The translations under genes were made by a program, and so were the position numbers. DNA of 64,000 bases from Liolophura sinensis (taxonomy: Eukaryota; Mollusca; Polyplacophora; Chitonida; Chitonidae): positions 26,398,402-26,462,401 of the forward strand of contig NC_088301.1 in NCBI RefSeq assembly GCF_032854445.1, given 5' to 3'. The first letter of the stretch is position 1; each line of letters begins with the position of its first letter. This document shows, one piece after another, positions 1-34,400 of the stretch. The notes beneath the pieces are model-generated. The model worked only from the letters and a program-made list of their open reading frames with translations. It had not been told where the DNA came from and ran no database searches.

Positions 1-385
1 TCACAGAGTCAGGCGACGTTTCTGATTATCTGATGGATATAGCCCGTTCGCCATTAACTAACGGTTATCTACCTTGTGCTTTGGTAGGAATGCTGTTGGC
101 CGAATGGTTTATACGGTTCACATGTATGACCACGGTTTACTGGTCATACAAGAGTCTGACTTTGTCGTCGCTGTTTCAAAAGCAAGAGTGATTTCAGGAA
201 ATTTTCATCTCTAGAATCTGAGCTATACTCAGACGCTGTAAATCCCAAACTACGACAGTAATGTTTATCAGTCACCTCTTCGGCTATTCTCGTTTCAGCC
301 GGAGTTCACTGACCAATAACTTTAAGGATGGTTACAAAACACCAAAACAGTCAGTGGATAACATAAGTTTACTACTTTTTTTCAG
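1..385 (+). other. Intron of the ADAMTS gene, no exon found
   Basis: The exon at 386 begins in phase 0 within the catalytic domain, so this stretch should be intronic. I looked for the preceding catalytic-domain exon and did not recognise it. Confidence 0.55.
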
Positions 386-21955
<21,570 letters not shown>

Positions 21956-22010
21956 ATGAACGAAGACGATTTGGGGATTTTAAGTATCACACAGCAAGCG
22001 ACATGTGCCA

Positions 22011-22016
22011 AATAAA
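22011..22016 (+). terminator. Candidate poly(A) signal of the ADAMTS gene
   Basis: AATAAA lies 56 nt after the stop codon, which would make a very short 3' UTR. Another AATAAA at 25367-25372 is followed by a T/G-rich tract and would give a 3.4-kb UTR. The sequence alone cannot decide. Confidence 0.35.
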
Positions 22017-22495
22017 TGCGTCCACTGCCAACCTTTTCATAAAAGCGGATGACTTTGAAACACTGCCAAACGAGACTTTGTGTTGATTGTCTTTGAATTG
22101 GACTTTTAACGTTTTCTGAAGGTCACGTTGGATTACGGTATCGTAGCGTCTCCTTGTCACAGATAGCTGTCTACCAGGCTGTCTTGTATTCTGCTTCAGA
22201 TTTGATACTAGGAAACCTACACAACATACTCCTTTGACTCCTAAACGTTTACTATTACGCAGGGGCAAATTGTAGAAGGGGAACCGTCTATAGCTAGGTG
22301 AGGTCAAATAGGTAGACGATTCCATGCTGTACTGACCTTTGTTATCTTGTAACACATGAATGAGTACTACGAAGTTACCAGTTTACCCTCAAAACGTCGT
22401 CCCTTAGGCAAGAATGAAGAAAAAAACTATACAGCTTTGGCCGAGATTACTTTAGACTGGAAAAGTTCCTCATTTGACAAAGAGATACACTGAAA

Positions 22496-22724
22496 AATTA
22501 ATCTGTTAATTTTAGTCTGTTGTCTGATGCTACAATGTATTCTACTATTGCAGCAGATTATCTTGTTAAATATAAAACTCGTATTCTCTTAATTCAACGT
22601 AAAGACTTTGTTAGACCAACAAGATATTATGTAGAATATGACAGAATATTGTGTTATAATAACAGAATGCTTTCTAGCATCCCCCAGGCAACAGACTTTC
22701 AACTAAAATTAGTAGATTAATTAT
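22496..22724. mobile_element. Palindromic MITE-like element, copy 1
   Basis: Inverted arms: left begins attaatctgttaattttagt then ctgttgtctgatgctacaat; the right arm is the reverse complement, ending aactaaaattagtagattaat. Same family as 23360-23590 and 45101-45355. Intergenic. Confidence 0.65.
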
Positions 22725-23359
22725 TTGAGCGTACCGAGTGGTTGTTACAATTATATGAACCAAACAGGAGTACATGTTTTCGGTTACTTGTATATGACAT
22801 ATGGCATTTTTACCTCCAAGTTTTGTAACTTTACTATTGTTATTTGTTTTGTGGACTGGTATGTATTAATGTTGTTGTTGTTTTAGCTTAGCACATCTTC
22901 AGATTGTGTGACTAGAAGATTGCGTTGAAAGGGAAACATTTGATAATGAATTAACTCCTCATAGAAACCATAAGTATATTGTTTGTACACGTGTATTATT
23001 TTGTGACGTGAGTACACATAGTTTGATAGGTAGGTCTTTGTGATATATGCGTATGTTGTTGTTCTGTAGTACTTATTTCGATCAACACTGTTTTTGGTGA
23101 AATATGTTTGTAAAATGCTGGTCCTTATCGAGAATCGGGATAAGCATTAAAGTGAGCCAAGCAAGGACATTAATGCTTTTCACAAAAAAAAAAAGTGAAG
23201 ATAAGATGAAATAAAGAGATCCAATGAAAGGGATGGTCTTGATGGAAGAGGGAAAAGGATGTCTGGATGCTCATGGATTATAATGCTCGTATTACAAGCT
23301 TCTGTCTGGTGTGTAGGTGTTGCTGGTGGGGGAGGGGGTGGGGGAGGGTAGTCTAAAAT

Positions 23360-23590
23360 GTCCATTTGTAAAGAAAGTTTGTTGTCAGTGATGCTAGAAT
23401 GTAATCTGTTTTCATAGCATAATACTGTGCCATAGTCAGCATAATATTCTGTTAGTTTTATGTAACACGGATCTAAATGTTGAATTAAATAGTATATGTG
23501 CGCTACATTTAACAGAATTACCCAAGGCCATAACAATACATTCTGTCATCACTACACAATAGACTTTCTGTTAAAGTTAACAGGTTATCT
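23360..23590. mobile_element. Palindromic MITE-like element, copy 2
   Basis: Arms share gtttgttgtcagtgatgcta (left) and tagactttctgttaaagtta (right, inverted). An inner motif cataatactgtgccatagtc recurs in copy 3 at 45172. Intergenic. Confidence 0.65.
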
Positions 23591-26500
23591 TTTGAGAGTA
23601 GAGACGCATTGGTAGCTAAACGTAAGTAATGCTATTGGTCATTAGTTTGGGTATAGGCCTACTAGAATGTGAAATTGTGATTTTTCTCCGGCATGTTTCA
23701 AAGTTGAGTGACCCAATTTTCACGAAATCGATCAGAATACTCTACTCTGTGACAAACCTTAGCAAACTGATTATTGAGATTTTTAAAATGAACATTAAGT
23801 TTGCCACTGCATGTACATAGAAAAAATAATGTAGGAAACAGTTACCACAGAAAAATATGTGAAGAATTCCATAAAGTTTTGAAAGCCGAGATGATGAAGT
23901 TCAGCATTGGAAACATGGCACTGACGGACAATTCACTCCGGGTAGCCATGTTGTAGAAGCCCTTATGAACTTGGCCAATCACTAGCGCTGAAAGCTTCAC
24001 GTGATAATTGACTGTCACGTCAAAAAAAAATATTAGTTCGTGATTGTCAGTGTGGATTCTTATAGTGCATAGACAGATATCGATGCAATAAATTAGATTT
24101 TGTGGTTAGTTTAAGTGTTAAACTGATGCATTTTAGACCACACATTTATGAGCAGAGAACTGAGAACAGCTGTCCGTGTCACAATGCGTACATGTTAGGC
24201 AGGATACTGCAGTAACTTGTCAGGGTGAGCTGGAAAGGAAACGGCCCCGGGGAGAGTCATAGCTTGAAGAAAAATATTGTGACTGCATTATTTTTCCTTT
24301 GCAAAGTCAGATTTATTACGAAAATATCTTCCCAACATCTGCATGAAAGAGTCTGTTATCAATCAGAAGGTCCTGCTGTGTTCGGTGAATTCCTTGAAGT
24401 CGGTACAGTCAGTTAGGCCAAATGCTTACACCCGTGCAGGTCGAGGACGAGCAGGGCCGCTAAAACAGGACGCTTGTGTCCACGAACACCGCCCTGACCA
24501 AGCGCCCAACTAAAAGAAACATCGACCCTTTCAACACGGACCAGAGCTGAAGCTCTGTGGTTGGGTATCAGGCCCTTTTGTTTGTATTTTCTCATTGTCA
24601 CATTGATCAATATTGATGCTACGAGAGAGCTCATAGGTTTTGTGATGTCACTATAGCTATAACTTGGCAAAATGGCGTCGCCAACTGAGAGGCTAGATAC
24701 TAACGATTGTTTGCTATTCATTTTGTTGATAAGCAGTGTAGAATTTTTAAATATATTTTTAAAACATTTCTAGAATACTACTTTATTAATTAATTCAGCT
24801 TTATTGGCTGACTTTATGTTCACTTGAAGAAATTTGTTCCTTTATGTAATACGTCATTGTTACTCTTTAATTGTGTTCTTAAAAGAAGTGGTTCACTGTA
24901 GAGTACATGTAACAGCAGGATAATGATGGGTTTTTACACCGCTTAGATCCGACCTATTCAGGCGGGAAATGTTCTCCGTTGTTATTATTGTTGTTCTTGT
25001 TTCAGTACTTCATGCAAATAGGCTTGTCTTTTGGGCCAGACATGTTGTTTGTAAATTTTACAGTTAAACGCATTTACTAGGATTGGTTGTTTGTAGGCGA
25101 CAAAAAGCGATATGGTCATTTTGTTACGTGTTATTTTGTCATTTATAGGTTGTTCAATATAACCAAGAAGATACCTCAAATATTATGTCTGATGGTTACT
25201 TAGCAACCATGAAGCGGGAGCATTATAGGCGCAAAAATAGTATACATTTTACAGATAAATATCGGCCTCCTCAATGTACTCTGGCTGTCCTGATTGATGT
25301 AGAATAGTCGATAAAAAACTAGGTGTTATTACAATCTGCAATTGGTCAGTAAATACTTTACACTGGAATAAAAACATGAACTGAATTCTGGTTTCGTTTT
25401 TATTGCTCTTGGGTATTTTGGCACTGGGTTGACTGGGTTTGTGGTTGTAGTACTAGTTAGAAGGATTTATAAATAGCACTATAATTTTTACATAGATATT
25501 CATCTCATTGAAAACAATTAAAAGGCACAAGGAAAGCAAAGCAAAGCAAAGTTTTGTTCAACGCGGTTCAACCTGATAATGTAACTTTACAACGGATTTT
25601 AAATGGCAACAATTGCACACACCAGGCTGATATTTTGTGAAAGGTAATTATTTGTGCTATTCAACAAAACAGCAAAAATTCGATAGGATTTACGCTGATC
25701 GATTTTTCCCCCCAAAATCTCTCGTATGGCATCTTTAACTAAAAGACAGAATGTAAGAAAATTGAACCACCGACCTACAGGACGACTTATAAAGGTGCAT
25801 GCTTGCTGGCAGCCGAAAATAAGCATCAACAAACGCCACATTTGAGACTGTTTACTTTTATTTTTGTATCTAAACTTTTAACAGCGGAATTTCCTACAAA
25901 ACACAATGGTTACATCGTAACATTCGGTACAAATCCCTGTAACTGACACCTCTATACTTGTACATTTACGATGAAGACTAACAAGAAAATGCCTGTACAC
26001 AAGCATAATAGGGATAGGCCAAAGCGGTACAGTTTCAGCTCAGTCAACTGCTATCGCTTAATCCGGGATTAATGGATCATGCCACAGATGAAAATCCTGA
26101 CCACTCAAAACAATGCAGCTCAAACACAGACTGGCATATACTTTGGTGTCCTCTGAGAACACCTTAATTACCCACTGAAAATGGTTCAAAGACAAGCATC
26201 TCAAAACTTCCATTGTATATATAGGAAGTCTGCAGAATAACGTCTCGCATATTTTCATGTCATGTTATATAAAGGTGTAGAGCAACAATATATTGTTTAC
26301 TGCTTTAGCATAATGATCAATATAACATGGTGATATTTCAGGTAAAGCATGCAGCATTTCCATCTAATTCACACAAGAAGATTCCCTGGCATTCAGGAAG
26401 TCATGAAACGTTTTGGGACAAACTATAGTGCTTTGCTCTACATAAAATTACCACTCAAGAAATATTTGGTTTGAATTATTATAGTTTGTGATTTGCGACA

Positions 26501-27990
26501 CTGAATTTTCAGTACATATATGTGGAGTACAAACACAAACACACAAGTTGTACAGAAACTCAGAAATGCTCTGACTTTTTGCAACCCAGATCCTCTTTGA
26601 GACCTCAATAACATTAACTGCACGTAGCTTTTTTCTACTTCACTGATCAATAGATGCTCAAATTATGCTTATTGCTGTAACAGGTAAAATAATTATACAA
26701 AGAAGGTTAAAACTTTAGCATAAATGCTTGTATTATGCAGAAATAAATGTTGTGTATAATATCTGATATAATGCATATTTACATATTAAACCAACTTTGG
26801 GGAGAAAATGCAGATTGCCTGGTCAAAAAACCTTATTAGAACCATTTCATCCTGAAAATATTACATCAAGACATCAAATAAACATATATTTAATTGAAAA
26901 GTGTACACATGAGATTGAAAGTCTATATGGCGAATGAAACTGGTGAGTAGTCTCTGCAAAATAAAACAATTGAACATAACTATTTTCTAACAAATGCATT
27001 AGGTGATAAAAAAAAAAAAAATCTTAGAAAAGGAAAATGCATTGTGTAACAAGGAATATGTACAAAATAATGACCCATAGCATACAAACACTGTTGCTTT
27101 CAAACATGTTGCTAGTGCTATAAAGCTATAAGGGTTAATATAAGCTGCGTCCAACTTGTTATAATAGAGACTATTATATGGCTTAGTACACAAGTAGGCT
27201 CACCTAAATAATTTAATATTTACATCTCTTTAGCTAAAGTTCTTGATAAAGTTGATTATTTCATTTTATCTCACCAGTTCAGGTATTAACTTTTGATCTT
27301 GTAATCAACAACAGATTTGTATTTTTCAGATAGAGGTGCATCTTTGAACAGTTGTTTTCATTCTGTCAAGACTTTGAACAACTACTGCATTTGCCTACTT
27401 CTTCAGGTTTTGAATAGCACAACATTGTAAGAATAACCAATATCTTTGGTATATTTTCAACAGGTGATCATCTTGAAAACATGTCCTACAGAAAGAGGAT
27501 TTCAAATTCCTTTTCCTTAAACTCAGAACTAGTGTTCATGCATTCCATCAGTTATTCAAATTTTCATCTACTTCAGAATGTCTTGTTCAAAACTCGTGTT
27601 GGTGTTGAAATTTTTATGATGACATGAGATTATGAATGTGTTTTTGCTTTTTTTTTTTTTTTTTAACTCGTACACTATTTCTTACACCAGTACAGACACA
27701 TGAACATGATGCTCAACAGTTTGGTTTCTAAAGGAAAAAATGCGTTTAATGACCTACCATTAAAATTCCGCGTATTATAATAGTCTTCTTGACAAGAACA
27801 ACAACAACAATCCCATTATCAGGGCTAATTAACGATGTAGAAAACTACACAGTAATTAAAATAGCTAGGTCACCTGATCAAAGGAGGGAGTTTTGTGAAC
27901 CACTGCACAACCTTTTTCACTCTAAAATTTCCTCCTGTACAGCCCCTTTTCTTCCCTAAACTTACCCCATGCAACACAGTGTCTATTTTT
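23591..27990. other. Intergenic region between convergent genes
   Basis: No gene supported. It contains one dispersed repeat (25618-25742), a short CAAAG repeat near 25538 and scattered AATAAA hexamers. A minus-strand open frame of 102 codons at 24413-24721 has a GC-richer end but no domain I recognise. Part may be 3' UTR of either gene. Confidence 0.5.
25618..25742 (-). repeat. Dispersed repeat, copy 1 of 2
   Basis: Shares aggctgatattttgtgaaag, gtaattatttgtgctattc and cccaaaatctctcg with 41935-42058. The two are in the same orientation, 16 kb apart, one intergenic and one intronic. Family unknown. Confidence 0.7.
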
Positions 27991-27993
27991 TTT

Positions 27994-27999
27994 TTTATT
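27994..27999 (-). terminator. Candidate poly(A) signal of the FREM1-like gene
   Basis: TTTATT on the + strand, AATAAA on the coding strand, about 208 nt after the stop codon. It is the first canonical hexamer I see downstream, but it lies within a T-rich tract and could be chance. Confidence 0.35.
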
Positions 28000-28206
28000 T
28001 CAATACCCAGTCCTGTTTGGGCTAAGCATCAAAAATGTCACACAAATTCTTCCTCAAACAGATCTTTCAGACTTTTGCGTCAGTTATGTTGACACTATTG
28101 CTTTCCAACTGTGCGTCTGAGCATGTAACTGCAAGCATTGTCAATGTCATGGTCACATGACCTGTCATGTGGCCAACAAAAGTCCCAGGGATTTTTGACT
28201 CCGGGT

Positions 28207-28463
28207 TTAAAATCCAAAGAAAAACCCTTTAGAGGGATTTGAGTGGCTGGTTGTGGTGGTAGCTTGTTTTTCACACAGAATTTTAGCTCTTGGGCCATCA
28301 CATTTCTTGTTCTTCCATTTTTTCCTCCTATTCACCATCACACAGTTCTTTTTATGTTTCTTTCTGGGTGCTACCCTAGGTGTTCCGTTTTTCCAGCTGG
28401 TATACGCTATAGGGTCTCCGTTTAAGTACTCCCATTTGTTCGTCATCCGCTTGTCATTTAAAC
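28207..28463 (-). CDS. FREM1: FREM1-like exon I: C-type lectin domain, second part, and stop
   Basis: Encodes LNDKRMTNKWEYLNGDPIAY, TSWKNGTPRVAPRKKHKKNC, VMVNRRKKWKNKKC and ILCEKQ, then an 18-residue Ser/Thr/Phe tail to the stop at 28207-28209. The four core cysteines are present. The sugar/Ca2+ positions that usually read EPN or QPD are TPR here, and the WND motif reads WKN, so classical Ca2+-dependent sugar binding is unlikely. The loop is strongly basic. Acceptor tttacag. Confidence 0.94.
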
Positions 28464-31400
28464 CTGTAAAAGAATCAAAAGTGGATGTGATTATGGCAGT
28501 AAAATGACAATCAAGCATTTTCACTGAAGATTATTACACTTCATCATCAATCACTGAGAATTTAAAATATACTCTTTCAAACATATGCCTCTTTGTGAAT
28601 CACTTTAACTGACAGATAAATAAGTTTAAGCCTCCTGAATGAAAACCATTAAGAGTTAACTGCAAGTAGACGCCACTGTAATTAGATAGGGCTAACACTG
28701 AAATCGACAATACAGTCGAAGAGCTTGGTAGAACTGTTGAGATACTTGCCTTTCAATTACAAAATCGAATGAAACATGCATTTAGCCCAATTCTCAGACC
28801 GTGCATTTTCAAGATTCCCCATTTTTCCCATTGTTCTCTGGGACTGATGGTGATAAATGATGGACAGTGAAAGACTGAGACCACTTGTCTTCCACCTCTA
28901 CCACACACGCCTACTCTAAATGACCTACGCATTCATCCTTGACTAAGGTGCTTAATTTTCTAATTCTAAGTCGCCACGATATGGATGATATATATCTAAT
29001 GTGGCATTAAACCATAATCATTCATTCATTCATTCTAACCCTGAGGGTTCTACTGATTTATGGTTTGTTTGGAAGGTAATATCATATTGTGCATATATCG
29101 TACATGACATTTTATGACATTTATTTGACTTTAAAGAGCACTTTTGGGGGAATTTATCTCATGTAGGGCATTCACATGTGGAGAAAATTTGCAACTGACT
29201 TTCTAAAAGTTATTGATGTACTTCATATATGCCTGATTCCTCAACCAACAAAACTGCCCACCATAGTATCAGTGAAAAGTTCTAATGTCCGGTGTTCAAT
29301 AACAATCGATCAAAGAAGGGGCCTCCGTGGCTCAGTTGGTTAGCGCGCTATCGCAGCGTAATGATCCAGGAGCCCCTCACCAATGCGGTCGCTGTGAGTT
29401 CAAGTCCAGCTCATGCTGGCTTCCTCTCCGGCCGTACGTGGGAAGGTCTTCCAGCAACCTGCGGATGGTCGTGGGTTTCCCCCGGGCTCTGCCTGGTTTC
29501 CACCCCCCATAATGCTGGCCGCCATGGTATAAGTGAAATACTCTTGAGTACGGCGTAAAACACCAATCAAATAAATAAATAAATAAATCAGTCAAAGAAA
29601 CAAATGAAGTCTAACAAAACCAAACAAATTCAGAGTAGGTAATGTGCAATAGAACAGACCTATCCAGAAAGCATTTCTCCCCGCCAGTTCTGACAGCCAC
29701 TTGTGATGAGACTCGGAAAGTACAGACACCAAATCTGCCTGGTGTGAAACACGGCACACCTGCTCAGCGTCATTCCACGAGACTTTGTCATTCACATACA
29801 GGTAACAACGACCATCAAACTCGGACCAACCTGATAACGAGACATAAACATTATTATAAGCCAAGTAACAGATAAACAATGGCAGTCTTTAAAGCACAGG
29901 GTAATAAAGTGCCGCACAATTCTGCACATTTCATGTACTTAAAGTGAATATATGAAACACATGAAATTTACTTGGACTCGAGCAAAGTTTTCAAGATGAA
30001 AATTTAACACTAAATGCATGTAAAAAAACTAGAACTGAGTTCATCCCTGGGCAGTTGCTAATGTCTGCATTATTGTAGCATTGACATAAAACACCTGCAT
30101 GTGAACAGATGCATTATCAGAACTCTTAGAAGATAATTGAACTAATGAGGAGAAAACTAAAATGACAATACACTATAACTGGAATAGTCCAGAATGAAAC
30201 TAATTTGATGACAGGAGCATAAATATTGATACTGAAATAACAGTGATCCCTATTTTGTTCATAAAGCCAAAAAAGACAACAACTAAAAAAAAAATTAACG
30301 TGTTTTTGTGTGGGTTTAGCAACATTGAAATCTGAGCACATGTACTGGCACTTATGAAAATTTTTTGCCTAAATCGCCATGTTACCGATTTATTTATTTA
30401 TTTGACCATCCTCAAAAATATTATTTGCCAATGTGACAAAAGGTTACATATAGATACAGAACTCTCTTTCAAAAAGTGTCACAGTTTACAGTATTAAAAC
30501 CTATTTAAACATGGAGTGAACATGATATTTATTCCACAAAGTGACTTTTAGCTTACCCAGTAAGTGAAAATTTAAATATTCAACATGGTGTATAATTTCA
30601 GGCCCACTATGTTCAAACTGTGACAGATTTGTCTTAACAAAACATTTATTAGGTGTTCCCAATTTTACTCCTAAGGCTGAGAAATAAAGGTGCTGGTTTT
30701 CTGGAATCTGCCCAAGATGAAATGATTTAAGCCACTTACCTGGTTGACAATTGTGACTACTGGGTTGCTCATCATCTTGACTCTGCTGAGGTCGCCAAGC
30801 ATTCCACATCCTCCCATCACATTTAAACATCTGCTGGTTTTCCAGGTCAAAGTGCAACAGTCCCTTAGTGCTGCTGTCACACTTCTGAGGAGCCTAATTT
30901 TGGAGAGAGTCAAAGTTGGTTCCGTCAATTATATGTGGATCAAGGGAGGCAACTCATGCAGATCCATGCACACTAAGGGGGGATAATTCTAAACACCAAA
31001 TGATGGTCAAAGCTAACCTGTTCATTTCGATGAGAATTCCACTAGTAGTTTTACTGATTTCATGGAGATACTGAATGCCATGTTTGCTTTACAATCAAAT
31101 TTCAACTAAATAAAAAGTGAAGAAATAAATCTAAAAACAACTGATAATACTGTTACACATTACTTCTCAGTGTCTACTAGATATCCGCAAACGCTATTAA
31201 AGGAAAAGAGCTCTAAAAATCGAAACAGGCATCACTAAAAAGACCATTTAAAACTATGCATAAATATACTTTCATTTATTTTTTTTAGATTTTTGTGAAG
31301 AGAGTTAAAGGAGCTGAATCATTTGAATTCTAAGGTGGGGTTATGGACCATACTATCAGAGTTTATGAGTAAAAATTTACTGAAACAATGTTCCCAAAAA

Positions 31401-34400
31401 TTTCTTAATTCTGGTGAAGATCAGGAAAAAAAGGAGATGTGGCGTCAGTTTCTAGATATGTCAGTATAGCTCCTAAAGCCCATCATGAATTTCAAATATC
31501 TGAATGCCTTTCAGCACTCATGAAAAAATGGAAAAAAAATTAATGAAATTATTTTTATGCATAGTTTTCAGATATTTATGTGATGAACCTTACCTCACAT
31601 TTTATCTTTCTTTCGCTTTAAAGTGATTGCAAACTGTAGTTATATTTACCTATATTTACTTATTTGGTAATTAACTGCTTCAAGAATATTTCACATACTT
31701 TATCATGGTCATGTTTATGAGTAGAGGAAACAAGGTAGAGCCTCAAGGAAACCATATAAAACATTTGTGCAGCTAAATTAGCAGGAACTTTACTGGTTAG
31801 GGCAACTTGTCTTTTTAGAACAGCCTACTGGAACACACCACCATCATTACTGCTTACTGGATACAGATTGAGATTGTTGAAGTACGTTACCTGTATGAGG
31901 TGAGATTTGGGGGCTCTAGGGACTGGACTAGGTTTGAGGACTGGGACAGGCTTCACGGGTGACTTTGTTACGCTGCTGACAGCATTAGGCTTCTTATCTC
32001 GCCGAGATTTCGTCTTCAGTTTTCGCCTTCGTTTCTTGTTCTTCTTCTTCTTCTTGTTCTTCCGTTTCTTCTTGCGCTCAGGTTTTGGGGGTGGTTCTTG
32101 CTCCTCTCTGTTGTCAGGACTCTCGTCTTGCTGAGCTCCCTTTATCACACCTGGCAACAGTGTATCATGACGAGGGCTCAGAGGGAGGGGGCCCGCCAGC
32201 TGGTGACGTGTCTGCAGTACAACAATACGTAACAGTAATAAGTAACACAGTGTTCTGGTTAAGACAGCATGGTCAGCATTTTTACATAGCAATCCTCATT
32301 ACTGTACTAGTTTATTATTTATTGGATATTTGTTTAACACTGTACTCAAGAGTTTTTAACCTTACCACAGCAATCAAAGTTTAGGGGTGGAGGAAGGCTG
32401 CCTTTCGTCAAATACCTGAAAAATCTGGTTTTGAGCATGTCAGTTGATTGGTCAAATGCTTGCAGTGAACCAGCACTTTAAGTATCAGAGCCAGCAAGAG
32501 ACCTGTGTCTGCAAAACACTGTTTACAAATGTACACATTTGCACATATTTATTTATTTATTTCATTGCTCACATAATACTCAAAAATATTTCACTTATAA
32601 GACGGCAGCCAGCATTATGGTTGGTGGAAACCAGGCAGAGACCGTCGGAAACCCACGACCATCTGCAGGTTGCTGGCATACCCATTTACATATAGAGTGC
32701 ATCATTAATACACAAACTGCATTCAGATACAGATGTGACTACAGATACATAGCAATGATGATGTAAAAAATACACATGCATCTTCTTAATCTTTGTCTAC
32801 ACATCGTAAACAAAATGTTTAAGTCTCAGTGATGAAAAGACAGTTTGATATCACTATCACTAAAGCCTTACCACATGTTTATCAGACACACTATTTAATT
32901 CTGCGTACAGAAATCACAAAGGGAAGTGAGTTATTCTTATCCTGGAACAATGTAATGTATCCATGTGCTGGTGGAGTCTAAAATCACACAGAAGAATTGA
33001 TCGTATACTGCAACGCTTAAGCAGTAGACAAGACAATCAATTTGTCCAGAGCATTGCCTGGCAATGACTTCACCTCCGTGGGAGTTGGAAGATAAACACT
33101 GGATAACTTCAGCTGCTGTAAGAGTCGAAAGGAATTCGCGAATTAAATGTGAAATTGGCTACAACTTCGTTCACACCTGACAGCTGCCAAGTTAAGAATA
33201 GAAGCAGCAGTAAGATGGTTGACATGCGATCAGCTCATTCCTACTCAGGCAACTCCTATTACATCAACTGTACAATGGAAGGGCACCTGCCAGAGAAGGG
33301 GAGGTCACCCCAGCTTTACAAAACACTCCAACTGTGACCAGTGTTTACATTCCAGGCCCAGTTGGAATTATGGTGCTGGAGATATCCTAGTAATTCTTTC
33401 ATTTTTATCCAACAAAGGATCCTAGAGTTGAGCCCTTTTAGACTAATTTTATGCTCAGTCAAAGATATTAAACTGGCTTGCACTTATTTAGTTGTGTTGC
33501 AATTTAGGAATAACTTGGGGGACAATTATACACTGACATTGAGACATTGATGACCTAAAGTACAAGCAAAGTGTATGAATCAGCCGTCATAATGTGAGGG
33601 CATACTCTAATGTTCCACTAGGGTTTCTATAGAGGGCCACATAGCTCTGAAGTTATCTATAGCACAATTACCAAAACAACATCACAGGACAGTCCAAGTC
33701 CAAAACATGCTGTAAAGTTCAGGTATATTAACTAACACTTCATAGTTTCCAGAGTCATTTAGCTAGAGAAGCTAGAAATTAACACAACACATGCGTCCCA
33801 CACACTCAGCATGTTGTAATTCCAGGGAATAATAAGACTTGGGTATAAAAAAGGGACAACCTATTTCAAAATTCTGTAAAATCTAGTAAAAAGGAAAAAA
33901 AAAAACATACACTTTGGCAATTTTCTTTAAAAAATAATTTGATCACGATAACAGTGGTAAATTTGAATTGTCTTTTGAGATATCTCATTGTCTCTTGAGA
34001 TTTTCTCACAATGGCAAATTTTAAAAAAATAAAAAACACTTTGCATTGGAAAAATATATAAAAAATATATACTTACAAATATAAGTCCGTAATCCTATCA
34101 CTACCCCATATAATATTCCAAGCATTCTAACCTCACACCTGGTCCTGTATATTTGCATTGCACACTCTTGTACTTACACATGAACACTCACATCTGTCAA
34201 CGCTCCAAGCAAACAAGATAATATTTGATATTTTCCTGACCCCTTTTTATCAGGACCTCCCGTAAAGGTAACTCTAGAGACAGGTTCAAAACCATTCACA
34301 CATTTACCTGAGACCTTGATGCACCTTAAAGGAATTAATCAGAGATTCTCACCCCAGACAGGTGTTACACAGGTAAACCCCTCTGTCAACTGACCACAAT

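Noticed and set aside
24413-24721. 102-codon minus-strand open frame in the intergenic region
   Set aside because: Slightly GC-richer end, but no recognisable domain or splice context; not enough to call a gene.
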